From Olleya namhaensis (GTDB lineage Bacteria > Bacteroidota > Bacteroidia > Flavobacteriales > Flavobacteriaceae), in NCBI RefSeq assembly GCF_900114005.1, contig NZ_FORM01000002.1:434001-498000 (forward strand): DNA of 64,000 bases. Reading direction: 5' to 3'. The position numbers were made by a program, and so were the translations under genes. Positions 42,260-52,421 of this stretch are shown here, one piece after another. The notes beneath the pieces were generated by a model. That model was not told where the DNA came from, made no database searches, and saw only the letters and a program-made list of their open reading frames with translations. Each line of letters starts with the position of its first letter. The stretch's first letter is position 1.

Positions 42260-43384
42260 TTAAAACAAACCAAATAATATATAACCTAAGGCTGTTCCAA
42301 TTATAATAACCCAAATAGTGCTAACCTTGGTTTTAAACACTAAAAACACAGCAGTCAAGGCTATAACTATTGTTTTCCAATCTACTAATGTTTCTTTAGT
42401 CATAATAATTAAAACCGCTAGCATTATAGCAACTGCAGCAACATTTACAGCATCCAAAAAGTAACGCAATACTTTAGATTGTTGCATTCTTGAGATATAA
42501 GGGTTTAAAATAAGCACAAATAAAAAGGAAGGTAAAAAAATACCAGTCGTAGCAGCTAATGCTCCCGATAATCCAGACAATTGATACCCTATAAAAGTAG
42601 AAGTAGATAAAACTGGACCAGGCGTAAATTGTCCCACTGCAATAGCGTCTAACAGTTCTACCCTAGTTAACCAGCCTTTAGTTACTAATTCGGCATCTAA
42701 ATACGCAAATAAGACGTATCCACTACCATATAAAATAGCACCGACTTTTAAAAAAGTCCAAAACACATTAATAGCTGTTATTTTTAAAATAGAAGCACTA
42801 ACACCAGACACCAGAAAAAAGGGCATTATAGAATTTAGACTATTAACCTTGCGCGCTTTTAAATAAAAATAAAGCATCCCAACTACACCCGCTGTTAGCA
42901 ATGCAAAAATCTCGTTGACACCTAATAAACTAGCTACCAAAACCAAAACACCAATTACAGTAAGTTCTATTGTTTTGACCGCTTTTTTACCTAATTTGAT
43001 AACCGCAGACGCAATAATAGCCAAAACTGCAGGTTTTATACCAATTACAAAAGGTTTAACTTTTGGCAAATCACCATACTTAACATAAAAATAAGCCAAA
43101 ATAGCAGTTATAATAATGGCCGGAAAGATAAAAGCCAATCCTGCTACAAACAACCCTTTTTTACCAGCACGCTCATAACCGCAATGCATGGTCATTTCGG
43201 TAGAGTTTGGTCCTGGTATTAAATTAGTAGTCCCAATTAAATCCAAAAAATACGATCTAGTCATCCATTTTCTTTTGGTTACTACCTCCTCTTCCATCAT
43301 AGCAATATGTGCTGCTGGACCACCAAAAGCAAAACACCCTAATCTAAAAAAAACAATTGCTACTTCTTTAAGCTTTGTATTCAT
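42260..43384 (-). CDS. chrA: chromate transporter family protein
   Basis: The 374-residue protein is a full-length, two-domain ChrA. Each half begins with the CHR motif: FFRLGCFAFGGPAAHIAMMEEEVV near the N-terminus and FLKVGAILYGSGYVLFAYLDAELV in the second half. Each half has about five to six membrane helices. ChrA family members export chromate, but many chromosomal ones have unknown substrates. Start is ATG 43384, directly after GATTTTTG, so the mRNA is probably leaderless. It stands alone. Confidence 0.9.
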   Translation of the reverse strand: MNTKLKEVAIVFFRLGCFAFGGPAAHIAMMEEEVVTKRKWMTRSYFLDLIGTTNLIPGPNSTEMTMHCGYERAGKKGLFVAGLAFIFPAIIITAILAYFYVKYGDLPKVKPFVIGIKPAVLAIIASAVIKLGKKAVKTIELTVIGVLVLVASLLGVNEIFALLTAGVVGMLYFYLKARKVNSLNSIMPFFLVSGVSASILKITAINVFWTFLKVGAILYGSGYVLFAYLDAELVTKGWLTRVELLDAIAVGQFTPGPVLSTSTFIGYQLSGLSGALAATTGIFLPSFLFVLILNPYISRMQQSKVLRYFLDAVNVAAVAIMLAVLIIMTKETLVDWKTIVIALTAVFLVFKTKVSTIWVIIIGTALGYILFGLF

Positions 43385-43502
43385 CAAAAATCAATATTTA
43401 ATGCTAAGTTAATTAATTACAAAGATCTTCAAAAGACAACAAGAATACTACGGATTAGTTTAACCTTACCTATATTTTGTATTTTAGTAAATAAATTATA
43501 AT

Positions 43503-44231
43503 ATGAAATTATCACAAGTCGCATTTATATTAGTGTTCAGCTTAAGCTTAACCTACTCTTTTGGTCAAACTCTGACTGGTCAACAATTACTAGAGAACGC
43601 TATAAAATATCACGATCCAAATAATCAATGGACCAACTTTAATGACACTTTAAATGTAACAATGGAACTGCCTAAAAGTTCAAGTAGAGATAGTCAAATT
43701 ATAATAAACCTACCACAAGAAACTTTCTATTTAAAAGCTGTAAGAGATACCATAGCTACAGAATATACTGTTAGAAAAGACACCTGTAACATAACGTATA
43801 ACGGTAATTCTAAAATAACAGCAGCCTTTGCTAAGACACATAATTTAAGTTGTGAAAGAGCCAAAATGTTTAAAAATTACTACACTTATCTATACGGTTT
43901 ACCTATGAAGTTAAAAGATCCAGGAACAATAATAGACCAAACAGTACAACAAAAAACATTTAAAGGAAAAGACTACTTAGTCTTAAAAGCATCTTATGAT
44001 AAAGCTGTTGGAAGCGATGTTTGGTTTTTCTATTTTAACCCTGAAACCTTTGCAATGAAAGTATATCAATTTTTTAAAACAGATGACCAAGGAAAACTAA
44101 AATTAGATACTGGAGAATATATTTTGCTAACAGAGCAATTAGAGGTAAATCAAATAAAAATTCCAAAAGTACGTGCTTGGTACTATAACAAGGATGACAA
44201 GTATTTAGGAACAGATATCTTAAAAAAATAG
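43503..44231 (+). CDS. secreted protein, DUF6503 type
   Basis: The 242-residue protein has a signal peptide (LTYSFGQT) and a soluble, strand-rich domain (TGQQLLENAIKYHDPNNQWTNFNDTLNVTM; DVWFFYFNPETFAMKVYQFFKTDD; VRAWYYNKDDKYLGTDIL). The layout is that of the Bacteroidetes DUF6503 family, related in appearance to LolA/LolB-like outer-membrane lipoprotein carriers. Function is unknown. It precedes the OmpA gene by 64 bases. Confidence 0.8.
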   Translation: MKLSQVAFILVFSLSLTYSFGQTLTGQQLLENAIKYHDPNNQWTNFNDTLNVTMELPKSSSRDSQIIINLPQETFYLKAVRDTIATEYTVRKDTCNITYNGNSKITAAFAKTHNLSCERAKMFKNYYTYLYGLPMKLKDPGTIIDQTVQQKTFKGKDYLVLKASYDKAVGSDVWFFYFNPETFAMKVYQFFKTDDQGKLKLDTGEYILLTEQLEVNQIKIPKVRAWYYNKDDKYLGTDILKK

Positions 44232-44295
44232 ACTTTAAAACATCTAAAAAGTGATGCTGTGCGTAAATACTATAATTAATTAGTTAAAACAAAAT

Positions 44296-45147
44296 ATGAA
44301 AAAAACAGCAATCTCACTACTAGCATTAATAGTATTAGCATCATGTGTATCTAAAAAGAAATATGTCGCACTAGAACAGCAAAATGGCGAAATTACTAGC
44401 CAATTACAAAAAACTCAAGTTGAAAAAGAAGATTTAGAAGCTAAATTCGCGAAAATAGAATCTAGAGTAAATGATTATAACTCTAAGATTAACAACCTTA
44501 CTAATGAGGTTGGCGTATTAACTGAAGAGAATCAGACTAAATTTGATGCAGTTGGCAATAAAGCTGTTATTTCTGAAAAAGCAAAAATTGGAATGCGCGA
44601 AACGTTAAGCAAAGTAAGTCCTGATGTAATGAAATATTACACAACGGTGGAAGACTCTATGAATCTTGCCTTATCATTAAACCTTAAGCGTTTTGTGGAT
44701 ACAACAGATTTAGACGAAAGCGATGATATCTCAATAAGCATAGACCAAACTGTAGTAATGATATCTATATCTGACAAAATGTTATTTAACAGCGGAAGTT
44801 ACAGAATTAACAAAAAAGCAGATAAAATTTTACAAAAGTTAGCTGATGTCATAAATTCTGAGCCAAGTTTAGATGTTATGATAGAAGGGCATACAGACTC
44901 TAGAAGTATTAGCACAAGTAAAGTAGCAGACAACTGGGATTTAAGTGTTTTACGTGCCACTTCTGTGGTTAGAAAACTTCAAAAAGACTTTGGTGTTGCG
45001 CCAGAAAAATTAATTGCATCTGGAAGAAGTAGCTACCAACCGATAACAGAAAACGATACTAAAGAAGGACGCTCTAGAAACAGACGTACACGTATTGTTA
45101 TATTACCAAACATTGATAAGTTTTTTGCTTTAATGGCGTCTAACTAA
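44296..45147 (+). CDS. OmpA-family peptidoglycan-binding lipoprotein
   Basis: This 283-residue lipoprotein (LIVLASCVSKKK) has a coiled-coil segment (about residues 30-75, EQQNGEITSQLQKTQVEKEDLEAKF) and a C-terminal OmpA-like domain (about 160-275). The domain contains LFNSGSYRINKKADKIL, VMIEGHTDSR and NWDLSVLRATSVV, including the Asp and Arg that bind diaminopimelate. It tethers the outer membrane to peptidoglycan. Confidence 0.92.
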   Translation: MKKTAISLLALIVLASCVSKKKYVALEQQNGEITSQLQKTQVEKEDLEAKFAKIESRVNDYNSKINNLTNEVGVLTEENQTKFDAVGNKAVISEKAKIGMRETLSKVSPDVMKYYTTVEDSMNLALSLNLKRFVDTTDLDESDDISISIDQTVVMISISDKMLFNSGSYRINKKADKILQKLADVINSEPSLDVMIEGHTDSRSISTSKVADNWDLSVLRATSVVRKLQKDFGVAPEKLIASGRSSYQPITENDTKEGRSRNRRTRIVILPNIDKFFALMASN

Positions 45148-45171
45148 ATAAAATACAGTAAAAAAAGGTAA

Positions 45172-45201
45172 AAGGAGCATCCATAAATGGGTGCTTTTTT
45201 T
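45172..45201 (+). terminator. terminator after the OmpA lipoprotein gene
   Basis: AGCATCC pairs with GGGTGCT (one G-T pair) around a short loop and is followed by seven T. Confidence 0.8.
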
Positions 45202-45204
45202 GTT

Positions 45205-45951
45205 TCAAAACGAATAAAAATTATAGTAATCTAGCATCAAAACAATCAAGTTGTGTAAAAAATGAATAATCATTCCTAACCACAGTGTATTGTATCGACT
45301 TCTTAAATACCCTAGCAATAAACCAAAAGGGAAAATCCAAAGAAAGGATAGCACAGAAAAATGTATTAAAGCAAATAAAAAGGCAGTTGCAACAATGGTT
45401 AACTTGTCCGTAGTAACTTGTTTTAATTGATTAAAAAGAACACCTCTAAAAGCCAATTCTTCAATAATTGGAGGTGTAATAGCTGTAAATAATATCGCCC
45501 AGAATAAAGGGTGATCTAAGTATAAGTAACTCTCATAATAGTTTGCAACATCTCCTGCAGAAAATAGGTAATTAACAAATTCGATAAAAAAGTAAACAAA
45601 AAAACTAGTAATAATGGGCGTTATGATTGAAAACCCAATCAGTTTTAAATTCACATTATCAAAACTATACAGCTTTAAAAGCGGTTTTAAATTTAAAGAA
45701 GCAAAACCAACGACGATGCAAGCAAAACCAATTTCGACAAGAATATCAGCTTCTAGATTAAACGGAAATGTGAGCTCTACATAATACACTAATACGATAA
45801 ATACCAACATTGCTATATAAAAGCCAATAATAGTATTTACATTTTTAATTTTTGTTGTGGTTGTCATTTTACCAACAGCGGTTCCGCATTGAGAACAGAA
45901 TTTTACTTCAGTTTCAAAAGCTGCATGACAATGCTTACAAGATAACTCCAT
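45205..45951 (-). CDS. zinc-ribbon plus CPBP-family intramembrane protease
   Basis: This 248-residue protein has an N-terminal zinc ribbon (SCKHCHAAFETEVKFCSQCG, two CxxC pairs). Eight or so membrane helices follow, with the CPBP/ABI glutamic-protease motifs EELAFRGVLFNQL (EExxxR) and two downstream His segments (ALIHFSVLSFL and GMIIHFLHNLIVL). Family members are Rce1-like proteases, some tied to bacteriocin immunity or prenyl-protein processing. Its start overlaps the stop of the upstream gene by one base, so they are translated as a pair. Substrate unknown. Confidence 0.85.
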   Translation of the reverse strand: MELSCKHCHAAFETEVKFCSQCGTAVGKMTTTTKIKNVNTIIGFYIAMLVFIVLVYYVELTFPFNLEADILVEIGFACIVVGFASLNLKPLLKLYSFDNVNLKLIGFSIITPIITSFFVYFFIEFVNYLFSAGDVANYYESYLYLDHPLFWAILFTAITPPIIEELAFRGVLFNQLKQVTTDKLTIVATAFLFALIHFSVLSFLWIFPFGLLLGYLRSRYNTLWLGMIIHFLHNLIVLMLDYYNFYSF

Positions 45952-46457
45952 TAAGCTGATTTGGTTATTGAAGACGCAGAATAGATTCCTTTAGCTAAAA
46001 ACACAATAATTAAGACTTTCCAAATTATACCTGCAACCAATGTTAACGGATCAGCAATAGCTGATATAACTATAACAGTTAAATATAATAGCAAACCTAA
46101 AAGTAGCGCTACTAAAGGTTTTCTGTTGGACCACGATCCTAATATTACATAAATAAAACCGACAATAACATTTATAAGTAAGGCACCAACATCACTATCT
46201 TGAAAGTATAAAAACAAGCCAAAAACAAGAACAATACCCGCTATAACATACAGCGTATTTCTAGCTGATTTTATTTTTTCAGCTGCATTATTGTTTTTAC
46301 GCTTATTCATCACGCGTTTAGCATAAAACTTAGCAACATCCTGTTCTGTTCCTTTTATTGGATACCCACATTCTTCACAAAATGAATCTTCTTCTCGTAT
46401 AACCGAATCGCAGTTATTGCATTCTAATGCGGATGTGATAATTTTAGGAGCTTCCAT
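45951..46457 (-). CDS. zinc-ribbon membrane protein
   Basis: This 168-residue protein has an N-terminal zinc ribbon with two CxxC pairs (ECNNCDSVIREEDSFCEECG). A basic linker follows, then four membrane helices (about residues 70-85, 90-110, 113-131 and 140-160). No family function is known to me. It is translationally coupled to the CPBP protease by a one-base overlap, and both carry the same kind of zinc ribbon. Confidence 0.82.
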   Translation of the reverse strand: MEAPKIITSALECNNCDSVIREEDSFCEECGYPIKGTEQDVAKFYAKRVMNKRKNNNAAEKIKSARNTLYVIAGIVLVFGLFLYFQDSDVGALLINVIVGFIYVILGSWSNRKPLVALLLGLLLYLTVIVISAIADPLTLVAGIIWKVLIIVFLAKGIYSASSITKSA

Positions 46458-46507
46458 TAAGGGTTAGTTTTGAAATAGAAAGATACTATAATATTGTAGT
46501 TTTCAAA

Positions 46508-46538
46508 TAAAAAAAGCATCCATTTCTGGATGCTTTTT
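46508..46538 (-). terminator. terminator after nrdA
   Basis: On the minus strand AAAAAAGCATCCA and TGGATGCTTTTTT form a near-perfect stem with a four-base loop and a T run. It lies between nrdA and the zinc-ribbon gene. Confidence 0.92.
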
Positions 46539-46589
46539 TAGATTATAACACTTTAATTTAGATAAGCTCAGCAATCTTATCTATTCTTT

Positions 46590-49070
46590 TTAAGACCCAC
46601 ACATAAGGCAATCATCACCTTCTGCTTCTTTAGCCTGAGCAATTAATGCTTTCATTTCTTCCGGCGACATTGCTTCTCCTTTAACACTAGAAGTATTTGC
46701 AAATTTAGCTGCTGCATCTGCTGCTGCTTGCTGCTTTTGTGCAACACCATCATTATTCGCAACCTCAATCGTAGCTTTAACTTCTACTGGCTCAGCTTTC
46801 TTTTGTTTAGTAACTGTCATTTTCTTAGCGTCCACTGCACTCTTAGATCTTAAGTAGTACATTCCTGTTTTTAAACCACTTTTCCATGCGTAAAAATGCA
46901 TAGATGTTAGTTTAGCCATAGTTGCACCTTCTAAGAATAAGTTAAGCGATTGTGATTGATCTATAAAATAACCACGTTGTCTAGACATATCAATAATGTC
47001 TTTCATGCTTAACTCCCAAACTGTTTTGTATAAATCCTTTATGTCTTGAGGAATAATATCTACATCTTGAACAGAACCGTTAGCTCTCATGATTTCGTTT
47101 TTAAGATCATCATTCCATAATCCTAAGTCTACTAAATCTTCTAATAAATGCTTATTTACTACAATAAACTCTCCTGATAATACACGACGCGTATAAATGT
47201 TAGACGTGTAAGGCTCAAAACACTCGTTATTACCTAATATTTGACTTGTAGATGCTGTTGGCATTGGCGCAACTAATAACGAGTTACGTACACCATGTTT
47301 TTTAACATCTTTTCTTAATTTATCCCAGTCCCAACGACCGCTTAAAGTATCTTCTTGAATATTCCATAAGTTATGTTGGAATTGTCCTTGACTTATTGGA
47401 GATCCTTCATACGTTTGGTATGGTCCGTCTACTTTTGCTTCTTCCATACTAGCTGTTAATGCAGCATAGTAAAGTGTTTCAAAAATATCTTGATTTAATG
47501 CTTTTGCTTCATCACTAGTAAAAGGCATACGCAATTTAATAAATGCATCTGCTAATCCTTGCACACCTAAACCAACTGGTCTATGACGGAAGTTAGAGTT
47601 TTCTGCTTCTTTAACAGGGTAGTAATTACGATCAATTACTCTGTTTAAGTTTTTAGTGACACGCTTAGTAATACGGAATAACTCTTTATGGTCAAATTCT
47701 CCATTTTTAATAAACATTGGTAACGCTATAGACGCTAGATTACAAACAGCAACTTCATCTTTAGAAGTATACTCCATAATTTCCGTACATAAGTTAGACG
47801 ACTTAATAGTCCCTAAATTTTTCTGGTTTGACTTACGGTTTGCTGCATCTTTATACAACATGTAAGGTGTTCCTGTTTCGATTTGAGACTCTAAAATTTT
47901 CTCCCAAAGCTCACGTGCTTTTATAGACTTTCGTCCTTTTCCTTCTGCTTCATACTTAGTATATAATGCTTCAAACTCTTCACTATGCACATCAGATAAT
48001 CCAGGACATTCATTTGGACACATTAACGTCCACTCTGCATTGTCTTGCACACGAGCCATAAATAAATCAGGCATCCACATTGCGTAAAATAAATCACGTG
48101 CACGTAACTCTTCTGCTCCTGTATTTTTCTTTAAATCTAAAAAGCTAAAAATATCAGCATGCCAAGGTTCGATATACATTGCAAAACTTCCTTTACGTTT
48201 TCCACCACCTTGATCTACGTAACGTGCTGTATCATTAAAAACCTTTAACATAGGCACAATACCGTTACTAGTACCATTTGTTCCTGCAATATAACTACCT
48301 GTAGCACGTACATTATGGATAGATAATCCAATACCTCCTGCAGATTGCGATATTTTAGCAGTTTGTTTTAATGTGTCATATATACCATCAATACTATCGT
48401 CTTGCATTGCTAATAAAAAGCATGAAGACATTTGTGGTTTTGGCGTTCCGGAATTGAAAAGTGTTGGCGTTGCGTGTGTAAAGAATTTTTTAGACATCAG
48501 CTCGTATGTTTCGATAGCTGAATCTAAATCGTTTAAATGGATTCCGATAGAGACACGCATTAACATATGCTGTGGTCTTTCGGCAATTTGTCCATTAAGT
48601 TTTAATAAGTATGAACGCTCTAAAGTTTTAAACCCAAAATAATCATAACTAAAATCACGATTATAGATAATTGTTGAGTCTAATTTTTCTTTATTATCCA
48701 TGATAACTTTGTACACCTCATCAGATAATAAAGGAGCTTCCTTACCTGTTCTTGGGTTTACGTATACATACAAATCATGCATTACTTCACTAAATGTCTT
48801 TTTAGTGTTTTTGTGTAAGTTAGATACTGATATACGAGCAGCTAAACGTGCATAATCTGGGTGAGACGTCGTCATTGTTGCTGCAACCTCTGCAGCTAAA
48901 TTATCTAACTCACTAGTAGTTACACCATCATATAATCCTTCAATTACACGCATGGCCACTTTTAGTGGATCTACAAGTTCGTTTAAGCCATAGCACAACT
49001 TACGCACTCTGGCAGTAATTTTGTCGAACATTATTTGTTCTTTTCTTCCGTCTCTTTTAATTACATACAT
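46590..49070 (-). CDS. nrdA: ribonucleoside-diphosphate reductase, alpha subunit (class Ia)
   Basis: This 826-residue catalytic subunit reduces ribonucleotides to deoxyribonucleotides for DNA synthesis. It has an N-terminal ATP-cone ([20 protein letters not shown]) for allosteric control, the finger-loop and active-site Cys segment NLCTEI, and the conserved YDASRQRG-like DMSRQRG. The radical-transfer Tyr region is [18 protein letters not shown]. The extended C-terminus ends in a CxxC pair (CLMCGS) used for re-reduction. An Ala/Lys-rich linker of about 60 residues precedes it. nrdB lies 216 bases upstream on the same strand. Confidence 0.95.
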   Translation of the reverse strand: MYVIKRDGRKEQIMFDKITARVRKLCYGLNELVDPLKVAMRVIEGLYDGVTTSELDNLAAEVAATMTTSHPDYARLAARISVSNLHKNTKKTFSEVMHDLYVYVNPRTGKEAPLLSDEVYKVIMDNKEKLDSTIIYNRDFSYDYFGFKTLERSYLLKLNGQIAERPQHMLMRVSIGIHLNDLDSAIETYELMSKKFFTHATPTLFNSGTPKPQMSSCFLLAMQDDSIDGIYDTLKQTAKISQSAGGIGLSIHNVRATGSYIAGTNGTSNGIVPMLKVFNDTARYVDQGGGKRKGSFAMYIEPWHADIFSFLDLKKNTGAEELRARDLFYAMWMPDLFMARVQDNAEWTLMCPNECPGLSDVHSEEFEALYTKYEAEGKGRKSIKARELWEKILESQIETGTPYMLYKDAANRKSNQKNLGTIKSSNLCTEIMEYTSKDEVAVCNLASIALPMFIKNGEFDHKELFRITKRVTKNLNRVIDRNYYPVKEAENSNFRHRPVGLGVQGLADAFIKLRMPFTSDEAKALNQDIFETLYYAALTASMEEAKVDGPYQTYEGSPISQGQFQHNLWNIQEDTLSGRWDWDKLRKDVKKHGVRNSLLVAPMPTASTSQILGNNECFEPYTSNIYTRRVLSGEFIVVNKHLLEDLVDLGLWNDDLKNEIMRANGSVQDVDIIPQDIKDLYKTVWELSMKDIIDMSRQRGYFIDQSQSLNLFLEGATMAKLTSMHFYAWKSGLKTGMYYLRSKSAVDAKKMTVTKQKKAEPVEVKATIEVANNDGVAQKQQAAADAAAKFANTSSVKGEAMSPEEMKALIAQAKEAEGDDCLMCGS

Positions 49071-49286
49071 ACTTTACACATTTTTTAATGCTTTCCTGAT
49101 TCGCCTTTCAGAAAAGGGGTTAACATCCTAACCTAAACTTACAATAAGCTGTATTCCAGCAACCTACTTGTTTAGTGATTAATTATATTCCTAGCATTGG
49201 AGCAAAAATTAGTACTTAGCCTTACATACGTAATGCCTATATTATTTATGTCTCCAAATAAAATTATTTACGATTTGACGTCGATA

Positions 49287-50267
49287 TTAAAAATCGAAAT
49301 CCATATTGTATTTATCCTCATCAACTTCTTTGTTCATAACACCAGCTTTTTGGTAATCTCCCACTCTTTTTTCAAAAAAGTTAGTTTTACCTTGTAGTGA
49401 TATCATTTCCATAAAGTCAAATGGATTAGCGGTATTATATACCTTATCGCAACCTAAGTCATCTAATAAACTATCGGTTACAAACTCAAGATACTGAGTC
49501 ATTAATTTAGAATTCATACCAATTAAACTTACAGGAAGAGATTCTGTTATAAATTCTCTTTCAATGTTTAAGGCATCTACTATAATTTCTTTAATACGTT
49601 CTTTTGGTACTTTATTAACTAAATGATTTTCATGAAGGTGTACTGCAAAATCACAATGCATTCCTTCGTCACGAGAAATCAATTCGTTAGAAAACGTTAA
49701 ACCTGGCATAATACCACGTTTTTTCAACCAAAATATAGCACAAAACGAACCTGAAAAGAAAATCCCTTCTACTGCTGCAAACGCAATTAAACGTTCTGCA
49801 AAACTTGGAGAATCAATCCATTTAAGTGCCCAATCTGCTTTTTTCTTAATAGCTGGAAACGTTTCAATAGCGTTAAATAAACCATTTTTCTCAGTTTCGT
49901 CTTTAACATATGTATCAATTAATAATGAATACGTTTCACTGTGTATGTTTTCCATCATAATTTGGAAACCATAAAAGAATTTTGCTTCACTATACTGTAC
50001 TTCGTTTACAAAGTTTTCAGCTAAATTTTCGTTAACAATCCCATCACTAGCAGCAAAAAATGCTAACACGTGTTTGATAAAGTAACGCTCGTCGTCAGTT
50101 AATTTTTCTGTCCAATCCGTAATGTCTTGATGTAAATCAATCTCCTCTGCTGTCCAAATGCTAGCCATAGATTTTTTATACCATTCCCATAAATCATGAT
50201 GTTGAATAGGGAAAATAACGAATCTATCTTTGTTTTCTGCTAAAATTGGCTCTATTTCTTGCGACAT
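49287..50267 (-). CDS. nrdB: ribonucleoside-diphosphate reductase, beta subunit
   Basis: The 326-residue subunit carries the di-iron/tyrosyl-radical centre that starts catalysis in NrdA. Ligand-bearing segments are [24 protein letters not shown], and [14 protein letters not shown] in order. It is of the normal class Ia length and ends NMDFDF, the hydrophobic tail that docks on NrdA. It is encoded before nrdA, with a gap long enough for separate control. Confidence 0.95.
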   Translation of the reverse strand: MSQEIEPILAENKDRFVIFPIQHHDLWEWYKKSMASIWTAEEIDLHQDITDWTEKLTDDERYFIKHVLAFFAASDGIVNENLAENFVNEVQYSEAKFFYGFQIMMENIHSETYSLLIDTYVKDETEKNGLFNAIETFPAIKKKADWALKWIDSPSFAERLIAFAAVEGIFFSGSFCAIFWLKKRGIMPGLTFSNELISRDEGMHCDFAVHLHENHLVNKVPKERIKEIIVDALNIEREFITESLPVSLIGMNSKLMTQYLEFVTDSLLDDLGCDKVYNTANPFDFMEMISLQGKTNFFEKRVGDYQKAGVMNKEVDEDKYNMDFDF

Positions 50268-50878
50268 TGTATTGGGTTTTTCTGTGATTTTAAATTGCGA
50301 TTATCTGCCTTGACTTGGGACTAACAAAGATTGGAAATAATCTATGATTTTAAAAGGTGGTTTGTGCTAAATTTTCTCAAAGTTTTTAACATTGATTGTT
50401 GAAATGTGGGGCTACAAGTGGCTGTTACTGATGTTGCGGAATTATTTAGTTTTTAATAAGTTTTTATTCCGAAAATTAAACCGAAAAAAGTCTGAAATAA
50501 CAAAAAAAATCACTACTTTATAACTCCTTTTTCATGATAATTTTCAGAAATCCGCAATATACTGACGCTTAAATAGAAACAACTTTTTACAGAAAAAACA
50601 AGCGATCACAACACTGAAAGTCAACAAAATACACAAAAACAAAATCTAAAAAAGCGTCGTTTTGACCCTCCTAAAAATATTAAAATGATTGTTTTTTATG
50701 AATTTAATCGTAAAATATTTATTGATTAACAGCCTTAACAAACACAATTATTATTTGAGAAAATAATTGACATCAATTAGCGTGTCAGATTTGCTTTACA
50801 AAACAAGAATTAGACATCAAATCGAACAATAAGCAGCTCTGATTTTTACAAAAAACAATAAAGAAAAGAGTTCTATTA
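50268..50878. other. 611-base region upstream of nrdB without a recognisable gene
   Basis: No ORF above about 50 codons and no tRNA is seen. On the minus strand AATCTTTG near 50324-50331 resembles a -7 element for nrdB. I did not see a convincing NrdR box, a strong terminator for the DUF3109 gene, or an RNA fold I can name. The region is very AT-rich with A/T runs, so small RNAs cannot be excluded. Confidence 0.4.
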
Positions 50879-51448
50879 TTATCTTGACATTTTACTTGCC
50901 ACTTTCTCTAATTCAGTATACCAATCTTCACCAAATTTTCTTACCAAAGCTTCTTTTACAAATTTATAAACTGGCACTTGCAACTCCTTACCTAAAGAAC
51001 AGGCATCATCACAAATATCCCATTTATCATAATTTACGGCAGAAAACTCAGTATAATCCTTAACTCTAATCGGGTATAAATGACATGACACAGGCTTCTT
51101 CCACTCTACTTCACCAGCATTATAGGCTTGTTCAATACCGCACATCGCTGTTTTTTTGTCATCAAAAGTAACATAAGCACATTCTGCACCACCAACTAGA
51201 GGTGTTTCAAGATCTCCAAAACCAGTAATTATTGATGTTCCTTGAGCCTCAATAGACGCAATACCTTCTTCACGTAAATACGGCTTAACCTTAGGATAAA
51301 TTTCTTTTAAAATCCGTGCTTCTTCTTCGCTCAAAGGTGCTCCCGCATCCCCTTCTACACAACATGCCCCTTTACAAGCAGACAGGTTACACACAAAATC
51401 ATTTTCGATTATAGACTCAGACACTATTGTTTTACCTAATTGAAACAT
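50879..51448 (-). CDS. cysteine-rich DUF3109 family protein
   Basis: This 189-residue soluble protein has many conserved Cys residues: CNLSACKGACCVEGDAG, GGAECAYV, MCGIEQAYNAG, SCHLYPIRV and ICDDACSLG. The pattern is that of DUF3109, related to the YkgJ-type zinc/iron-binding proteins. The cofactor (Fe-S or Zn) is unknown. It is found singly in many Bacteroidetes and could be a metal-cofactor assembly or enzyme protein. Confidence 0.88.
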   Translation of the reverse strand: MFQLGKTIVSESIIENDFVCNLSACKGACCVEGDAGAPLSEEEARILKEIYPKVKPYLREEGIASIEAQGTSIITGFGDLETPLVGGAECAYVTFDDKKTAMCGIEQAYNAGEVEWKKPVSCHLYPIRVKDYTEFSAVNYDKWDICDDACSLGKELQVPVYKFVKEALVRKFGEDWYTELEKVASKMSR

Positions 51449-51542
51449 AATTACGTCTTAATTGTTTTTTTAGCAAATATAAAATATCTAATTAAAGTAT
51501 AAGGTGTTTATCTAAAAAGTAAAACTTCTAGTTAGTTTACTA

Positions 51543-51572
51543 TTGTATTTCAATGAATTACCACTATTTTTG
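51543..51572 (+). promoter_or_regulatory. marC promoter (TTG-N19-TATTTTTG)
   Basis: TTG at 51543-51545 and TATTTTTG at 51565-51572 match the Bacteroidetes promoter with 19 bases between. It lies upstream of the chosen start at 51607 and rules out a start at 51553. Confidence 0.6.
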
Positions 51573-51606
51573 CCGAAAATTTCAGGATAATTTAAATTAT
51601 AAAATC

Positions 51607-52188
51607 ATGCCTATCAATTTTAAAGAAATATTCACGGTCTTTATGGTGCTATTTGCAGTAATCGATATTGTTGGAAACATCCCGATTATCATAGATTTAC
51701 GTAAAAAAGTTGGACATATTCAAAGTGAAAAAGCAGCAATTATAGCTGGAGTTATCCTAATTGCATTTCTATTTTTAGGAAAAAGTATCCTAAATCTAAT
51801 TGGTATTAACGTGAGCTCTTTTGCGGTAGCAGGATCCTTTATTTTATTCTTTATTGCTTTAGAAATGATTTTAGGTATAACCTTATATAAAGAAGAAGAC
51901 ACAAATCCTATAACAGCTTCTGTGTTTCCTTTGGCATTCCCTCTGATTGCAGGACCAGGAAGCTTAACAACCCTATTATCATTACGCGCAGAATACGACA
52001 TAAAAAACATTATAATAGCGGTTATTTTAAACGTTATTGTTATTTACATTGTATTAAAAACTTCAAGACGTATAGAACGCTTTATTGGACAAAATGGGAT
52101 AAACATAATTAGAAAAGTATTTGGAGTGATTTTATTAGCCATAGCAGTCAAGTTGTTTACTGATAACATCAAAATACTATTAGCTTAA
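51607..52188 (+). CDS. marC: MarC-family integral membrane protein
   Basis: This 193-residue protein has six predicted membrane helices and the family marks FMVLFAVIDIVGNIPII and a second half PLAFPLIAGPGSLTTLLSL. MarC proteins have no agreed transport substrate, and the antibiotic-resistance link is not supported. Met 51607 is chosen because a promoter lies between it and the earlier frame start. It precedes two short genes on the same strand. Confidence 0.9.
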   Translation: MPINFKEIFTVFMVLFAVIDIVGNIPIIIDLRKKVGHIQSEKAAIIAGVILIAFLFLGKSILNLIGINVSSFAVAGSFILFFIALEMILGITLYKEEDTNPITASVFPLAFPLIAGPGSLTTLLSLRAEYDIKNIIIAVILNVIVIYIVLKTSRRIERFIGQNGINIIRKVFGVILLAIAVKLFTDNIKILLA

Positions 52189-52223
52189 TCCGTAATTATT
52201 GTATTTTTGTAAAAATTTTTTCA

Positions 52224-52421
52224 ATGAAACTATTTACCTATATCACAACTATTTTAGCTATTGCGTTAATAATTTACAACGCTGGCAAACTTGATTTTTC
52301 TGCTTTATTTCAAGGCGAAAGTATTGTTGCTATGATTACCATTTTAGCTTCGCTTTGCGCTATTGCTTTAGTACAAATTTTACGTGTTTCTAAAAAAATA
52401 GAAGCAAAAACCAAAGGCTAA
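52224..52421 (+). CDS. small two-helix membrane protein
   Basis: This 65-residue protein has two hydrophobic helices (about residues 3-17 and 33-54) with a short charged end (RVSKKIEAKTKG). TATTTTTG at 52202-52209 could be its promoter. It overlaps the next gene by one base (52421), so it is probably coupled to the flavoprotein. Function unknown. Confidence 0.75.
   Translation: MKLFTYITTILAIALIIYNAGKLDFSALFQGESIVAMITILASLCAIALVQILRVSKKIEAKTKG

Noticed and set aside
46590-49070. Intein or intron in nrdA, a common site for them
   Set aside because: The reading frame is continuous and motifs are in normal order; extra length is explained by an Ala/Lys-rich C-terminal linker.
49197-49397. 66-codon plus-strand ORF partly in the nrdA-nrdB gap
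   Set aside because: Its second half is antisense to the conserved nrdB C-terminus and it has neither a signal peptide nor a promoter of the expected type.
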